Shown here one piece after another: positions 1 to 8,744 of a stretch of 64,000 nucleotides of DNA (positions are counted from its first letter, which is position 1; each line of letters starts with the position of its first letter). The translations under genes and the position numbers were made by a program. Location of the stretch: the NCBI RefSeq assembly GCF_918697865.1, contig NZ_CAKKMV010000001.1, forward strand, positions 62,001 through 126,000, in the 5' to 3' direction. The DNA comes from Massilia sp. Bi118 (GTDB taxonomy: Bacteria; Pseudomonadota; Gammaproteobacteria; Burkholderiales; Burkholderiaceae_D). The notes beneath the pieces are model-generated. The model was given only the letters and a program-made list of their open reading frames with translations. It did no database searches and was not told the origin of the DNA.

Positions 1-1
1 C

Positions 2-427
2 TTCGACGCCGCCTATGCCGCCTACAACGAGTTCCAGCAGAACATGGAGCGCTACTGGTGCCTGCGCTGGCTGGGCCAGGAAAACGCGCGCCAGGTGGAC
101 GCCGTGGTGCTGAAGGACGAGGTACTGCGCCTGGTCGAGATCCCGCTGGTGATCCGCCTGCCGGGCATGCCCTCGGCGCCGCGCGGCGCCCAGGTGCGCA
201 TGGACATCGTGCGCTGGGACGAAGTCGACCTGTCGCTGGAAGCCCGCCTGCTCGAGGTGGCCGAGCCGACGCCGGAAGCGGCCGCCGAGCTGGCATTCGA
301 GGAGGAAGAAGAAGCGGCTTCCGCAAGCGCGGATACCGGCGAGGCGGCGGCCGAGGAAGCGGTCGAAGCCGAGGGTTCCGTGACAGTCACGGATCCCGCA
401 ACGCAAACCGACGTACCCGCCGCGTAA
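2..427 (+). CDS. RNB-domain (RNase II/R-like) ribonuclease, C-terminal part
   Basis: The frame is open from base 2 through the left edge, so only about the last 141 residues of a longer protein are present. The stretch MERYWCLRWLGQE followed by a short beta-rich segment resembles the C-terminal end of the RNB-domain exoribonucleases that precede aroE in Burkholderiales. It closes with an acidic tail very rich in Glu and Ala, probably disordered. The catalytic RNB core lies outside the window, so the family call rests on this short tail and on context. The TonB-like gene and aroE follow on the same strand. Confidence 0.6.
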   Translation, partial: FDAAYAAYNEFQQNMERYWCLRWLGQENARQVDAVVLKDEVLRLVEIPLVIRLPGMPSAPRGAQVRMDIVRWDEVDLSLEARLLEVAEPTPEAAAELAFEEEEEAASASADTGEAAAEEAVEAEGSVTVTDPATQTDVPAA

Positions 428-428
428 T

Positions 429-503
429 GTAGGGTGGGCACCTCGTGCCCACGCGGATGTTGGCGTTATGTAAACGCTGAACGTGGCCGCGGAGTGCCCA
501 CCC
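429..503. repeat. Dispersed palindromic repeat, copy 1
   Basis: This begins with GTAGGGTGGGCAC and CGTGCCCACGC (429-454), a small hairpin. The GGGTGGGCA arm at 432-440 also pairs with TGCCCACCC at 495-503, closing a larger hairpin. Nearly the same 26-base head recurs at 32498-32523, also just after a stop codon. It is therefore a dispersed intergenic element rather than a gene-specific site. It may help end transcription, but no U-tract follows it. Confidence 0.6.
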
Positions 504-552
504 AACAACAGCGGCAAATCAGGCTAACAAACTCACAGGCTTGCACGGTAGA

Positions 553-1467
553 ATGAATAGTTACCGTCCCATCCCGCAGCACGTGAAGAGCCTCCAACAC
601 AACCGTCCCATGATGATCGCCATCGCCTTCTCGGTGCTGGCGCACGCATCCCTGCTGGCAGTCCGCTTTGCGGCGCCGGACGCGTTCCGCCTGCAGCCGA
701 CCGATCCGGGGCTGGAAGTCATCCTGGTCAATGCCAAGCACGAGCGCGCCCCGGTCAAGGCCGAGGCGCTGGCCCAGTCCAACCTGGACGGCGGCGGCAA
801 TGCGGACGCGGGCCGCGCCCAGTCGCCGCTGCCGGACCTGCGCAAGATCGAGGATGGCGACAGCATCAAGGCCGTGCAGCGCCGCATCGCCGAGCTCGAG
901 CAGCGGCAGAAGCTGCTAACCCAGACCCACGTCTCCGGCTTCAACGCGGCGCCGATCGCCGAACAGGACAAGCCGGACCCGTCGCGCAACGGCGCCGACA
1001 TGCTGGAAACCAGCCGCGCCATCGCGCGCCAGACCGCCGAGATCACCCAGCGCATCTCCGACCAGAACAAGCGCCCGAAGAAGACCTTCATCAGCCCCAG
1101 CACGCGCGGGGTCGGCTACGCCATCTATTACAAGGCGCTGCAGAAGCGGGTCGAAGAGGTGGGTACGCTCAGCTTCCCGCAGCAGAACGGCCGCAAGCTG
1201 TACGGCGAACTGGTGATGTACATCCCGGTGTTCCAGGACGGCAGCATCTATGAAAAGGAAGGCGGGCCGCGCATCGAACGCAGCTCCGGCAACCGCGCGC
1301 TGGACCAGGCCGCGCTGGGCATCGTGCGCCGCGCGGCGCCTTTCGGCAAATTCCCGGCCAATATGCGGTCCACCGACAAGGACGATCTCTGGATCGTGAT
1401 CACCACCTTCACCTTCACCCGCGAAGGCAAGCTGCAGGCGGAACTGCGGGAAGAAAAAGGAGCTTGA
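553..1467 (+). CDS. TonB-like energy-transducer family protein
   Basis: 304 residues. A short cytoplasmic N-terminus is followed by one hydrophobic segment (MMIAIAFSVLAHASLLAV, about residues 20-37) of the TonB signal-anchor type. Next comes a polar linker with a coiled-coil-like part (RRIAELEQRQKLL). The C-terminal domain, roughly the last 110 residues, resembles a TonB C-terminal fold, with GRKLYGELVMYIPVFQDGS and a FPANMRSTDKDDLWIV stretch. The Pro-rich spacer of classical TonB is missing and no ExbB/ExbD lies nearby, so coupling to outer-membrane receptors is not shown. The ATG at 553 was preferred to an in-frame TTG at 541. aroE starts 6 bases downstream, so the genes are probably co-transcribed. 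Confidence 0.65.
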   Translation: MNSYRPIPQHVKSLQHNRPMMIAIAFSVLAHASLLAVRFAAPDAFRLQPTDPGLEVILVNAKHERAPVKAEALAQSNLDGGGNADAGRAQSPLPDLRKIEDGDSIKAVQRRIAELEQRQKLLTQTHVSGFNAAPIAEQDKPDPSRNGADMLETSRAIARQTAEITQRISDQNKRPKKTFISPSTRGVGYAIYYKALQKRVEEVGTLSFPQQNGRKLYGELVMYIPVFQDGSIYEKEGGPRIERSSGNRALDQAALGIVRRAAPFGKFPANMRSTDKDDLWIVITTFTFTREGKLQAELREEKGA

Positions 1468-1473
1468 ATCTGC

Positions 1474-2298
1474 ATGAGCGATAAGTATTGCGTGATTGGT
1501 AACCCGATTGGCCATAGCCGCTCGCCGGACATCCATGCTTCCTTTGCCGCGGAGACCGGGCAGGACATTGCATATGAGCGCTGCCTGGCGCCGCTGGACG
1601 GCTTTGCCGAGACCGTGCGCGGGCTGATCGAACGTGGGTATCGCGGCGCGAATGTCACGGTGCCCTTCAAGCTGGAAGCGGCCAGTCTCGCCACCCGCCT
1701 GGAAGAACGCGCGCGCCTGGCCGGCGCCGTCAACACCCTGCGCTTCGAGAACGGCGAGATCGTCGGCGACAACACCGACGGCCCCGGCCTGGTGGCCGAC
1801 ATCGTTCGCAATGCCGGCGTGCCTCTTACGGCCAAGCGCGTGCTGCTGCTGGGCGCGGGCGGCGCGGCGCGCGGCGTGATCCTGCCCATCCTGCAGCATG
1901 GCCCGCAGGCGATCGTGATCGCCAACCGCACCCGCGCCACCGCCGACGCGCTGGTGGCGCAGTTTGCGGCGCTGGCTGCGCATCCAGGCCAGGTATCCGC
2001 TTGCGGCTTCGAAGACATCGCCGGCGCCTTCGACGTGGTGATCAACGCGACCTCGGCGAGTTTGTCTTCTTCGATGCCGCCGGTGCCGGCCGCCGCGTTC
2101 AGCCGGAACACGCTGGCATTGGATATGATGTACGGGAACAAACCGAGCCCGTTCATGGAATTCGCCGCCAGCCACGGCGCGACCACCCGCGACGGCCTGG
2201 GCATGCTGGTCGAGCAGGCCGCCGAAGCCTTCGCCATCTGGCGCGGGGTGCGGCCGCAGACCGCTGCCATCCTCGAACAGATGCGATCGAAACGATGA
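1474..2298 (+). CDS. aroE: Shikimate dehydrogenase (NADP+)
   Basis: 274 residues, normal length. It reduces 3-dehydroshikimate to shikimate in aromatic amino acid synthesis, in the cytoplasm. The substrate-binding motif GNPIGHSRSP is at residues 9-18. The catalytic Lys66 is in NVTVPFK and Asp102 in DNTDGPG. The Rossmann motif GAGGAARG is at 127-134. The C-terminal MMYGNKPSPF and the GLGMLVEQAAEAF helix are typical. The stop overlaps the start of mtgA (ATGA), indicating translational coupling. Confidence 0.97.
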   Translation: MSDKYCVIGNPIGHSRSPDIHASFAAETGQDIAYERCLAPLDGFAETVRGLIERGYRGANVTVPFKLEAASLATRLEERARLAGAVNTLRFENGEIVGDNTDGPGLVADIVRNAGVPLTAKRVLLLGAGGAARGVILPILQHGPQAIVIANRTRATADALVAQFAALAAHPGQVSACGFEDIAGAFDVVINATSASLSSSMPPVPAAAFSRNTLALDMMYGNKPSPFMEFAASHGATTRDGLGMLVEQAAEAFAIWRGVRPQTAAILEQMRSKR

Positions 2299-3053
2299 CG
2301 AAAGCGCTCAAGGCGGGCATGGCGGCGTCAAGCGGCAGGGCTGCGGCGTCCAGCGGCGCCAAAGGCCGGCGCCGCTGGCTGAAGTGGATCATCCTCGGGC
2401 CGCTGCTGGCCGTGCTGCTGGTGCAGCTGTACTTCTTTGCGATGGTCTGCTGGTGGACCCAGTTCAACCCCTCGTCGACCAGCATGATGCGCTCGCAATT
2501 GTCGACGCTGCGCGAAAGGAACCCGAACGCGAAGCTGGAGCAGGTCTGGGTGCCCTACGAGCGTATCTCGAACAACCTGAAACGCGCGGTGATCGCCTCC
2601 GAAGACGCGAATTTCACCGAACATGACGGCGTCGACTGGGAAGCGCTGGAAAAAGCCTGGGAGCGCAACAACAAGCGCCACAAGGTGATCGGCGGCGGCT
2701 CCACCATCACGCAGCAGCTGGCGAAAAATCTGTTCCTGTCCGGCTCGCGCAACTACCTGCGCAAGGGCCAGGAACTGGTCATCGCCTACATGCTGGAAAC
2801 GGTGATGAGCAAGCAGCGCATCCTGGAAATCTACCTGAACGTGGTCGAATTCGGCCGCGGCGTGTTCGGCGCCGAAGCCGCCGCCCGCCACTACTACCGC
2901 AGCAGCGCCGCCAGGCTCGACCCGGCCCAGGCCGCGCGCCTCGCGGTCATGCTGCCCAACCCGCGCTACTACGACGCCCACCGCCAGACCAACTACCTGT
3001 CCCGCCGCACCGGCGTCATCCAACGCCGGATGAACGCCGCCGATCTCCCCTGA
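2295..3053 (+). CDS. mtgA: Monofunctional biosynthetic peptidoglycan transglycosylase
   Basis: 252 residues. A basic N-terminus is followed by one membrane anchor (about 31-50) and a periplasmic glycosyltransferase family 51 domain that polymerises lipid II into glycan strands. The catalytic Glu is in ASEDANF (Glu103) and the second motif GGSTITQQLAKNLF starts at 134. The third motif, RILEIYLNVVEFG, is also present, and there is no transpeptidase domain. The start at 2295 overlaps the aroE stop; the frame is open further upstream but that would run through aroE. The aroE-mtgA order is common in betaproteobacteria. Confidence 0.96.
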   Translation: MTKALKAGMAASSGRAAASSGAKGRRRWLKWIILGPLLAVLLVQLYFFAMVCWWTQFNPSSTSMMRSQLSTLRERNPNAKLEQVWVPYERISNNLKRAVIASEDANFTEHDGVDWEALEKAWERNNKRHKVIGGGSTITQQLAKNLFLSGSRNYLRKGQELVIAYMLETVMSKQRILEIYLNVVEFGRGVFGAEAAARHYYRSSAARLDPAQAARLAVMLPNPRYYDAHRQTNYLSRRTGVIQRRMNAADLP

Positions 3054-3056
3054 GCC

Positions 3057-3275
3057 GGGGTCAGGAAATTCGGAAATTCGGGGTCAGAGCACTTTTTGGA
3101 AATTCGGGGTCAGAGCACTTTTTGTGGAAATGATGCGGCGGCAGGTTTTTCAGCATCCATCCGACAAATTTGTAGCGATCGACTTGGGCATTTGTCGAAA
3201 TACGTGCCGTCTGCTAAGCGACGAAATGTGCTCTGACCCCGAATTTCTCGCGAAATGTGCTCTGACCCCGAATTT
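3057..3275. repeat. MITE-like element with paired inverted termini (GGGGTCAGAGCAC family)
   Basis: The 331-base gap between mtgA and corA is mostly one structured element. Two direct copies of AAATTCGGGGTCAGAGCAC lie at 3074-3092 and 3100-3118. Two inverted copies lie at 3228-3246 and 3257-3275. A partial copy starts at 3057. The roughly 100-base interior has an extra inverted repeat, CGACAAAT (3162-3169) with ATTTGTCG (3190-3197), and no plausible ORF. The layout fits a non-autonomous element moved in trans. I associate this terminal motif with REP-type Y1 transposases, but only from memory. The remaining bases, 3276-3384, hold the corA leader. Confidence 0.7.
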
Positions 3276-3384
3276 GGAATCTTGGCCTTAGCCCAGCGGT
3301 AAAATTCTTTCCTCCGGGGTGGCCGGCCTCAGGGCTTACGTATACACTTGCGCTGTTTCCGAATCCCGGCCGAGAAAGCAGCGC

Positions 3385-4350
3385 ATGATCAACGTATTTG
3401 TCCTACAAAATGGCCGACTGAACCAGGTTGCGATCGCTTCTCGCGCCGATCTGGAGAAAGTAACGCCTGTCTGGGTCGACCTGACCGACCCGACCGACGA
3501 AGAGCGTGCCGTCGTCAAGGCGATGTACGACGTTATCCTGCCGGGCGAGGACGAAGTGTCGGACATCGAGGCCTCGGCCCGCTACTACGAGGCGGAAAAC
3601 GGCGACCTGCACCTGCGCACCGACTTCCTGCTTGAAGAGGAAGAGGGCCCCTCGCGCATCGTCACCGTGGCCTTCATCCTGGCGAAAAAGATCCTGTTCT
3701 CGGTCCACAACGACGACCTGCCGGTGTTCCGCCTGGTGCGCCTGCGCGCGCGCTCGCGTCCCGGTTCGATCGAGGACTACATGGACGTGCTGCTCGACCT
3801 GTACGCGACCGACGCCGAGTACTCGGCGGACGCGCTCGAAGGCATCTACGAGAGCCTGGAAGAGGTCAGCCAGCGCGTGCTGCAAAAGGAATTCACCGAC
3901 CAGGACGCGGCCGCCGCGCTGAATGCGATCGCCCACGAGGAAGACTTGAACGGCCGCATCCGCCGCAACATGATGGACACCCGCCGCGCGGTCAGCTTCC
4001 TGATGCGCGGCCGGCTGCTGAATTCGGAACAGTTCGAGGAAGCGCGCCAGATCCTGCGCGACATCGAATCGCTGGACGGCCACACCTCTTTCCTCTTCGA
4101 CAAGATCAACTTCCTGATGGACGCCACCGTCGGCTTCATCAACATCAACCAGAACAAGATCATCAAGATCTTCTCGGTGGCCTCGGTCGCCTTCCTGCCG
4201 CCGACCCTGATCGCCAGCGTCTACGGCATGAACTTCGAGTTCCTGCCGGAGCTGCACTGGAGCTTCGGCTACGGCTGGTCGCTGACCCTGATGGTCATCA
4301 GCGCGATTGCGCCTTTCTTGTATTTCCGCCACCGCGGCTGGTTGAAGTAA
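3385..4350 (+). CDS. corA: CorA-family magnesium/cobalt transporter
   Basis: 321 residues, the usual length. A large cytoplasmic alpha/beta N-terminal domain and long stalk helices are followed by two C-terminal membrane helices (about 259-279 and 297-315). The signature YGMN at 280-283 follows the first helix and continues as FEFLPE. The family forms pentameric inner-membrane channels for Mg2+ uptake. The ATG at 3385 gives the expected start MINVFVLQNGRL; in-frame upstream codons back to 3319 lack family similarity. It stands alone on the plus strand after the repeat element. Confidence 0.95.
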   Translation: MINVFVLQNGRLNQVAIASRADLEKVTPVWVDLTDPTDEERAVVKAMYDVILPGEDEVSDIEASARYYEAENGDLHLRTDFLLEEEEGPSRIVTVAFILAKKILFSVHNDDLPVFRLVRLRARSRPGSIEDYMDVLLDLYATDAEYSADALEGIYESLEEVSQRVLQKEFTDQDAAAALNAIAHEEDLNGRIRRNMMDTRRAVSFLMRGRLLNSEQFEEARQILRDIESLDGHTSFLFDKINFLMDATVGFININQNKIIKIFSVASVAFLPPTLIASVYGMNFEFLPELHWSFGYGWSLTLMVISAIAPFLYFRHRGWLK

Positions 4351-4412
4351 ATGCGCGCCGGCCCTGCCGGGCCTCGCGCTAAGCTGTGCACTTGCCCCAA
4401 CAAGGAGAGTGC

Positions 4413-4928
4413 ATGAATCGAACGACGATCGCGCGGCATCTGGCCGCTTTCGCCATCGGCCTGGCCACCGCCGGCGCCACCCACGCCGCACCCGCCTGGA
4501 AACTCGGCCCGGACGGATTCGGCCCCCTGAAGATCGGCATGCGCTTCAGCGAAGCCCGCCGCGTCGCCGGCAAGCGCCTCAAGCCGACCCCGCCGCCGCA
4601 AGGCAATCCGCAGTGCGACCAGATGCTGCTGCCCGGGCATCCCGGCGTCTCGCTGATGTTTGTCGACGGCACGCTGCAGCGCGTCGACGTCTACAAGGCG
4701 GGTATCCGCACCACCCGCGGCATCGCGCCGGGCGACGCCGTGCGCAAAGTGCGTCAGGCCTATCCGGGGCTGACGGCGACGCCCCACAAATACGCCAGCG
4801 GCGAACAATACTTGACTCTCGGTCCCAGCAGCGGCCACGCTTTGCGTTTTCAGACGAACAAGGGCCGGATCGACCGCATCTACGGCGGCCGCTGGCAAGA
4901 AGTCCAGCTGGTGGAAGGCTGCTTCTAG
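4413..4928 (+). CDS. Secreted protein of unknown function, paralogue A
   Basis: 171 residues. An N-terminal signal peptide ends near THAAPA (about residue 26). The mature protein carries LGPDGFGPLKIGM, LPGHPGVSLMFVDG, RTTRG and a C-terminal GRWQEVQLVEGC. A second gene at 5488-6003 encodes a protein of identical length with the same motifs. Two cysteines (Cys68 and Cys170) are conserved between the two and could form a disulfide in the periplasm. AAGGAGAG just upstream supports the ATG at 4413. I do not recognise the family and assign no function. Confidence 0.8.
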   Translation: MNRTTIARHLAAFAIGLATAGATHAAPAWKLGPDGFGPLKIGMRFSEARRVAGKRLKPTPPPQGNPQCDQMLLPGHPGVSLMFVDGTLQRVDVYKAGIRTTRGIAPGDAVRKVRQAYPGLTATPHKYASGEQYLTLGPSSGHALRFQTNKGRIDRIYGGRWQEVQLVEGCF

Positions 4929-4942
4929 GCGCGCCGCTGGAC

Positions 4943-5350
4943 TTAGTTCTTCAGATTGACGAACAAGTTGGCCGCAAACGCCAGGATCCCCAGCGCGGCG
5001 ACGATTTCCGCCGCGCCCAGCACCGGCACCACCGCCATCTGGCCGAACAGCACCAGGCCCAGCGCCACCATCATCACCGGCAGCGCCAGGTTCATGAGCC
5101 AGAAGTGCGCGCGCGCCAGGCGGCTCTCGCCGGCCTTCGGGAACACGCTGTAGATCAGGCCCGCCAGCGCCATCGTGGTCCAGCCCAGCAGGTTGACGTG
5201 GGCGTGCACCGGGCGCAGCGTGAAGTTCTGGCTGGCGCCCATGGCGATGCCCATCGAGACGCCGATGATGAGGTAGACGACCGACAGTTTCAGCCAGACG
5301 ATGCCGGCGCGCGAGAATGCCGGTGCGGAAGGGGTGAGCGTGGTTTGCAT
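4943..5350 (-). CDS. Small haem-copper-oxidase subunit I-like membrane protein
   Basis: 135 residues with four predicted membrane helices (about 17-38, 52-67, 81-101 and 107-130). The motif RPVHAHVNLLGW (46-57), with His49 and His51, resembles a segment of CcoN/NorB-type oxidases, and FTLRPVHAH is typical of short proteins often annotated as cytochrome-c oxidase-like. At this length it cannot be a complete oxidase. The ATG at 5350 (MQTTLTPSAP) was preferred to a longer form starting at 5407. It lies on the opposite strand between the two 171-residue paralogues and ends 14 bases after paralogue A. Its role is unknown. Confidence 0.7.
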   Translation of the reverse strand: MQTTLTPSAPAFSRAGIVWLKLSVVYLIIGVSMGIAMGASQNFTLRPVHAHVNLLGWTTMALAGLIYSVFPKAGESRLARAHFWLMNLALPVMMVALGLVLFGQMAVVPVLGAAEIVAALGILAFAANLFVNLKN

Positions 5351-5487
5351 GGTATTTTCCCGTACGATGTGTGGATTGGATCGTGAATCGATCTGTATGT
5401 AATGCACGCATCGTAGTGACTCGGGAGGCTTATTTGCAGCCCCCTGTGTGGGGGATGGCGCGGCGACCGTTCATCGAAAGGACAAAT

Positions 5488-6003
5488 ATGCGACTCAGCG
5501 GCAGATGGTGTGTTGTCGCGGCCTGCCTGGCGCTGGCCTGGGCTGCAGCCGCGCGGGCAAAGGCGCCTGCGGACTGGCGGCTCGGACCCGACAGCTTCGG
5601 CCCGTTCAAGGTCGGCATGCCGTTTGCACAGGCACAAACGCTCGCACCAGGACTGAATGCAACCCCAGCCAGTCTGCGCGCCAGCAGCGGCTGCGACCAG
5701 TTGCCGCTGCCCGGTCACCCAGGCGTCGCGCTGATGTTCGTCGATGGCGGCCTTGCGCGCATCGACCTGTTCCGTCCAGGTCCGCGGACCACGCGCGGCG
5801 TCGGTCCTGGCAGCCGCGTGGCGCAGGCGATGCGCGCCTATCCCGGCATGCGCGTCGAGCCGCGCGCCTATGAAGAAAACGAGCGCTTCTTCACGCAACG
5901 CAGCGGTGCCAACGCAATCCGCTTCGAGACGGCAAAAGGCCACATCGAGAACGTCTACGCCGGCCGCTGGGCCCAGGTGCAATATATCGAGGGCTGTTTG
6001 TAG
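5488..6003 (+). CDS. Secreted protein of unknown function, paralogue B
   Basis: 171 residues. The signal peptide ends around ARAKA (about residue 26). It shares WRLGPDSFGPFKVGM, LPGHPGVALMFVDGG, RTTRGVGPG, AYPGM and GRWAQVQYIEGC with paralogue A. Cys69 and Cys170 match the cysteine pair of paralogue A. AAAGGA precedes the ATG at 5488. Equal lengths and colinear motifs point to a local gene duplication. It ends 7 bases before the convergent NRAMP-like gene. No function can be assigned from sequence alone. Confidence 0.8.
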   Translation: MRLSGRWCVVAACLALAWAAAARAKAPADWRLGPDSFGPFKVGMPFAQAQTLAPGLNATPASLRASSGCDQLPLPGHPGVALMFVDGGLARIDLFRPGPRTTRGVGPGSRVAQAMRAYPGMRVEPRAYEENERFFTQRSGANAIRFETAKGHIENVYAGRWAQVQYIEGCL

Positions 6004-6010
6004 GAACAGT

Positions 6011-7285
6011 TCACATCGTCGCAAACATCGCCACCACCGCCACCAGCATGATGGCCACGCCGAACCAGCCGATCACGGTGTGACGGGCGCTCAGCGTGTA
6101 CTGGCCCATGATCTTGCGGTTATGCGCCAGCATCATCATGACGGCCATGATCGGCACCGCGATCACGCCGTTTATCTGGGCCGACAGCACCAGCGCCGCG
6201 ATCGGGTCGACCGGGGCGAAGTCGAGCAGCACGCCGCCCAGGGTCGCCAGGGCGATGATGCCGTAGAACTCGCGCGCCTCGACCACTTTCAGATCGAGGC
6301 CGTTACGCCAGCGGAAGCTCTCGGTGACCGCGTAGGCCGCCGAGCCGGCCAGCACCGGCACCGCCAGCATGCCGGTGCCGATGATCCCCAGCGCGAACAG
6401 CACGAAGGCGAATTCGCCGGCCACCGGACGCAGCGCCTCGGCGGCCTGGGAGGACGATTGAATATCGGTGATGCCGTGCGCGCCCAGCGTCACCGCGGTG
6501 GTCAGGATGATGAAGAAGGCGACCAGGTTCGAGAAGCCCATGCCGATCAGGGTGTCGGCCTTCATCCGCTTCATCTGGGCGCGCGCATCCTTCGGGCGGG
6601 TGCGCAGGGCGCGCGTGCCGGCGTCGTTGCGGATCTCTTCCACTTCTTGCGACGCCTGCCAGAAGAACAGGTAGGGCGAAATCGTGGTGCCGAACACGGC
6701 GACGATCAGCGCCACCGACTCCTTGGTGAAGCTGAAGTGCGGCCACACGGTGCGCGCCACCACTTCGGTCCAGGGCATGTGCACGGCAAAGGCGGTGGCA
6801 ACGTAAGCCAGCAGGCCCAGGGTCAGCCATTTCAGGTAGCGCACGTAGGTGCTGTAGGGCAGGAAAACTTGTAATGCCAGGCACACGATGCCGAAGCCCA
6901 GCGAATACATGTGCTGCGAGCCGGCGCCAGTCACCAGGCGCAGCGCTTCGCCCATCGCGGCGATGTCTGCGGCGATGTTGATCACGTTCGCGACCAGCAG
7001 CAGGGCGACCACGGCGTACAGCAGCCAGGGAGAATAGGCGCGGCGGATGTTGGCGGCGAGGCCGCGCCCGGTGACGCGGCCGATGCGCGCCGAGACCAGC
7101 TGGATGCCGACCATGAAGGGATAGGTCAGGACCAGGGTCCACAGGGTATTGAAGCCGAATTGCGCGCCGGCCTGGGAGTAGGTGGCGATGCCGGATGGAT
7201 CGTCGTCCGCCGCGCCGGTGATGAGGCCGGGGCCCAGGGACTTGAGGGTGGCGTTGTCGGTGAGACGGCGGTAGAGCTTCTTCAT
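6011..7285 (-). CDS. NRAMP-family divalent metal transporter, non-canonical binding site
   Basis: 424 residues with about 11 membrane helices. The N-terminus, SLGPGLITGAADDDPSGIAT, aligns with NRAMP helix 1, but the usual DPGN reads DPSG (29-32). In helix 6 the usual MPH is replaced by TTISPYLFFWQ. Those positions form the transition-metal site of MntH-type proteins, so Mn2+/Fe2+ specificity should not be assumed. The ATG at 7285 (MKKLYRRL) was preferred to a TTG five codons upstream. The gene lies downstream of hemL on the same strand, with a 166-base gap that can hold its own promoter. Confidence 0.85.
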   Translation of the reverse strand: MKKLYRRLTDNATLKSLGPGLITGAADDDPSGIATYSQAGAQFGFNTLWTLVLTYPFMVGIQLVSARIGRVTGRGLAANIRRAYSPWLLYAVVALLLVANVINIAADIAAMGEALRLVTGAGSQHMYSLGFGIVCLALQVFLPYSTYVRYLKWLTLGLLAYVATAFAVHMPWTEVVARTVWPHFSFTKESVALIVAVFGTTISPYLFFWQASQEVEEIRNDAGTRALRTRPKDARAQMKRMKADTLIGMGFSNLVAFFIILTTAVTLGAHGITDIQSSSQAAEALRPVAGEFAFVLFALGIIGTGMLAVPVLAGSAAYAVTESFRWRNGLDLKVVEAREFYGIIALATLGGVLLDFAPVDPIAALVLSAQINGVIAVPIMAVMMMLAHNRKIMGQYTLSARHTVIGWFGVAIMLVAVVAMFATM

Positions 7286-7451
7286 ATCTGGCCTGCGCAA
7301 ATGAAAACGGGCGCGGCCAACGATGTAAAGGTCAGCGCGCCGGGTGGGGTAAGTTTTTAGAGGGACTGTTCATGGTCGGCGCGGAGTGTATCACGGCAGA
7401 AACGCTTGCGAGCGTCCCCGCCATGTAAGAAAAGGTAAAGAAGCCGGGGGC

Positions 7452-8744
7452 TCAAGCGATGCGTGCGAATACCCGCCGCGCAGCCGCCACGGTTTCCTCG
7501 ATCACCGCATCGTCGTGGGCTGCCGAGACGAAGCCGGCCTCGAACATCGCCGGTGCGAAGTACACGCCTTCGTCCAGCATGCCGTGGAAGAAGCGGTTGA
7601 AGCGCTCCTTGTCGCCGGCCATCATCTGGCCGTAGCTGGACGGGATCTGGTTCGAGAAGTACATGCCGAACATGCCGCCGACGGCGTCGCCGCAGAAGGC
7701 CACGCCGGCTTCTTTCGCGGCGGCGGTCAGGCCTTCGACCAGCTTGGCGGTCTGCGCGCTCAGCTTCTCGTAGAAGCCCGGCTCCTGCACCAGCTTCAGG
7801 GTCGTCATGCCGGCGGCCACCGCCACCGGGTTGCCGGACAGGGTGCCGGCCTGGTAGACGGGGCCGATCGGCGCCATGTTGTGCATCAGGTCGGCGCGGC
7901 CGCCGAAGGCCGCCACCGGCATGCCGCCGCCGATCACCTTGCCCAGCGCGGTCAGGTCCGGGGTAATGCCGTACAGGGCCTGCGCGCCGCCGAGGCCGAC
8001 GCGGAAGCCCGACATCACTTCGTCGAAGATCAGGACCGCGCCGTATTCGGTGCACAGCTCGCGCATGCGGCGCAGGAAATCCGGCGTCGCGCGGATCAGG
8101 TTCATGTTGCCGGCCACCGCTTCCACGATCACGCAGGCGATCGTGTCGCCCATCGATGCGAAGGCGTCTTCCAGCTGCGGGACGTTGTTGTAGTCGAGGA
8201 CCAGGGTGTGTTTGACGAAGTCTTCCGGCACGCCGGCCGAGGTCGGGTTGCCGAAGGTGAGCAGGCCGGAGCCGGCCTTTACCAGCAGCGAATCGGCGTG
8301 GCCGTGGTAGCAGCCCTCGAACTTGACGATCTTGTCGCGGCCGGTGGCGCCGCGCGCCAGGCGCAGCGCGCTCATGGTCGCTTCGGTGCCGGAGGAAACC
8401 AGGCGCACCTGCTCGATCGACGGCACCAGGCGGCAGATCTCTTCAGCGATCTCGATCTCGCCTTCGGTCGGGGCGCCGAAGGACAGGCCGCGCGCGGCCG
8501 CGTCCTGCACCGCCTTCACCACTTTCGGATGGGTGTGGCCGACGATGGCCGGGCCCCAGGAGCCGATGTAGTCGATGTAGCGCTTGCCGTCCGCGTCCCA
8601 GAAATACGGGCCTTCGGCGCGGGTGATGAAGCGCGGGGTGCCGCCCACCGAGCGGAAGGCGCGCACCGGCGAGTTCACGCCGCCGGGCGTGGTCTGCTGG
8701 GCGCGTGCGAACAGGGTGTCGTTCTTCGAAGTGTCAGTCGTCAT
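7452..8744 (-). CDS. hemL: Glutamate-1-semialdehyde 2,1-aminomutase
   Basis: 430 residues. This PLP enzyme converts glutamate-1-semialdehyde to 5-aminolevulinate in the C5 route of tetrapyrrole synthesis. SSGTEA (117-122) binds the cofactor phosphate, FDEV (240-243) supplies the Asp, and Lys269 in [11 protein letters not shown] is the Schiff-base lysine. The start [16 protein letters not shown] at 8744 fits the family; a longer frame would run deep into thiD. Its first 11 bases overlap the end of thiD, so the two are translationally coupled. Confidence 0.97.
   Translation of the reverse strand: MTTDTSKNDTLFARAQQTTPGGVNSPVRAFRSVGGTPRFITRAEGPYFWDADGKRYIDYIGSWGPAIVGHTHPKVVKAVQDAAARGLSFGAPTEGEIEIAEEICRLVPSIEQVRLVSSGTEATMSALRLARGATGRDKIVKFEGCYHGHADSLLVKAGSGLLTFGNPTSAGVPEDFVKHTLVLDYNNVPQLEDAFASMGDTIACVIVEAVAGNMNLIRATPDFLRRMRELCTEYGAVLIFDEVMSGFRVGLGGAQALYGITPDLTALGKVIGGGMPVAAFGGRADLMHNMAPIGPVYQAGTLSGNPVAVAAGMTTLKLVQEPGFYEKLSAQTAKLVEGLTAAAKEAGVAFCGDAVGGMFGMYFSNQIPSSYGQMMAGDKERFNRFFHGMLDEGVYFAPAMFEAGFVSAAHDDAVIEETVAAARRVFARIA

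Noticed and set aside
3057-3275. CRISPR array
   Set aside because: There are only two spaced copies per side, in inverted orientation, with 2-5 base gaps rather than uniform spacers, and no cas genes.
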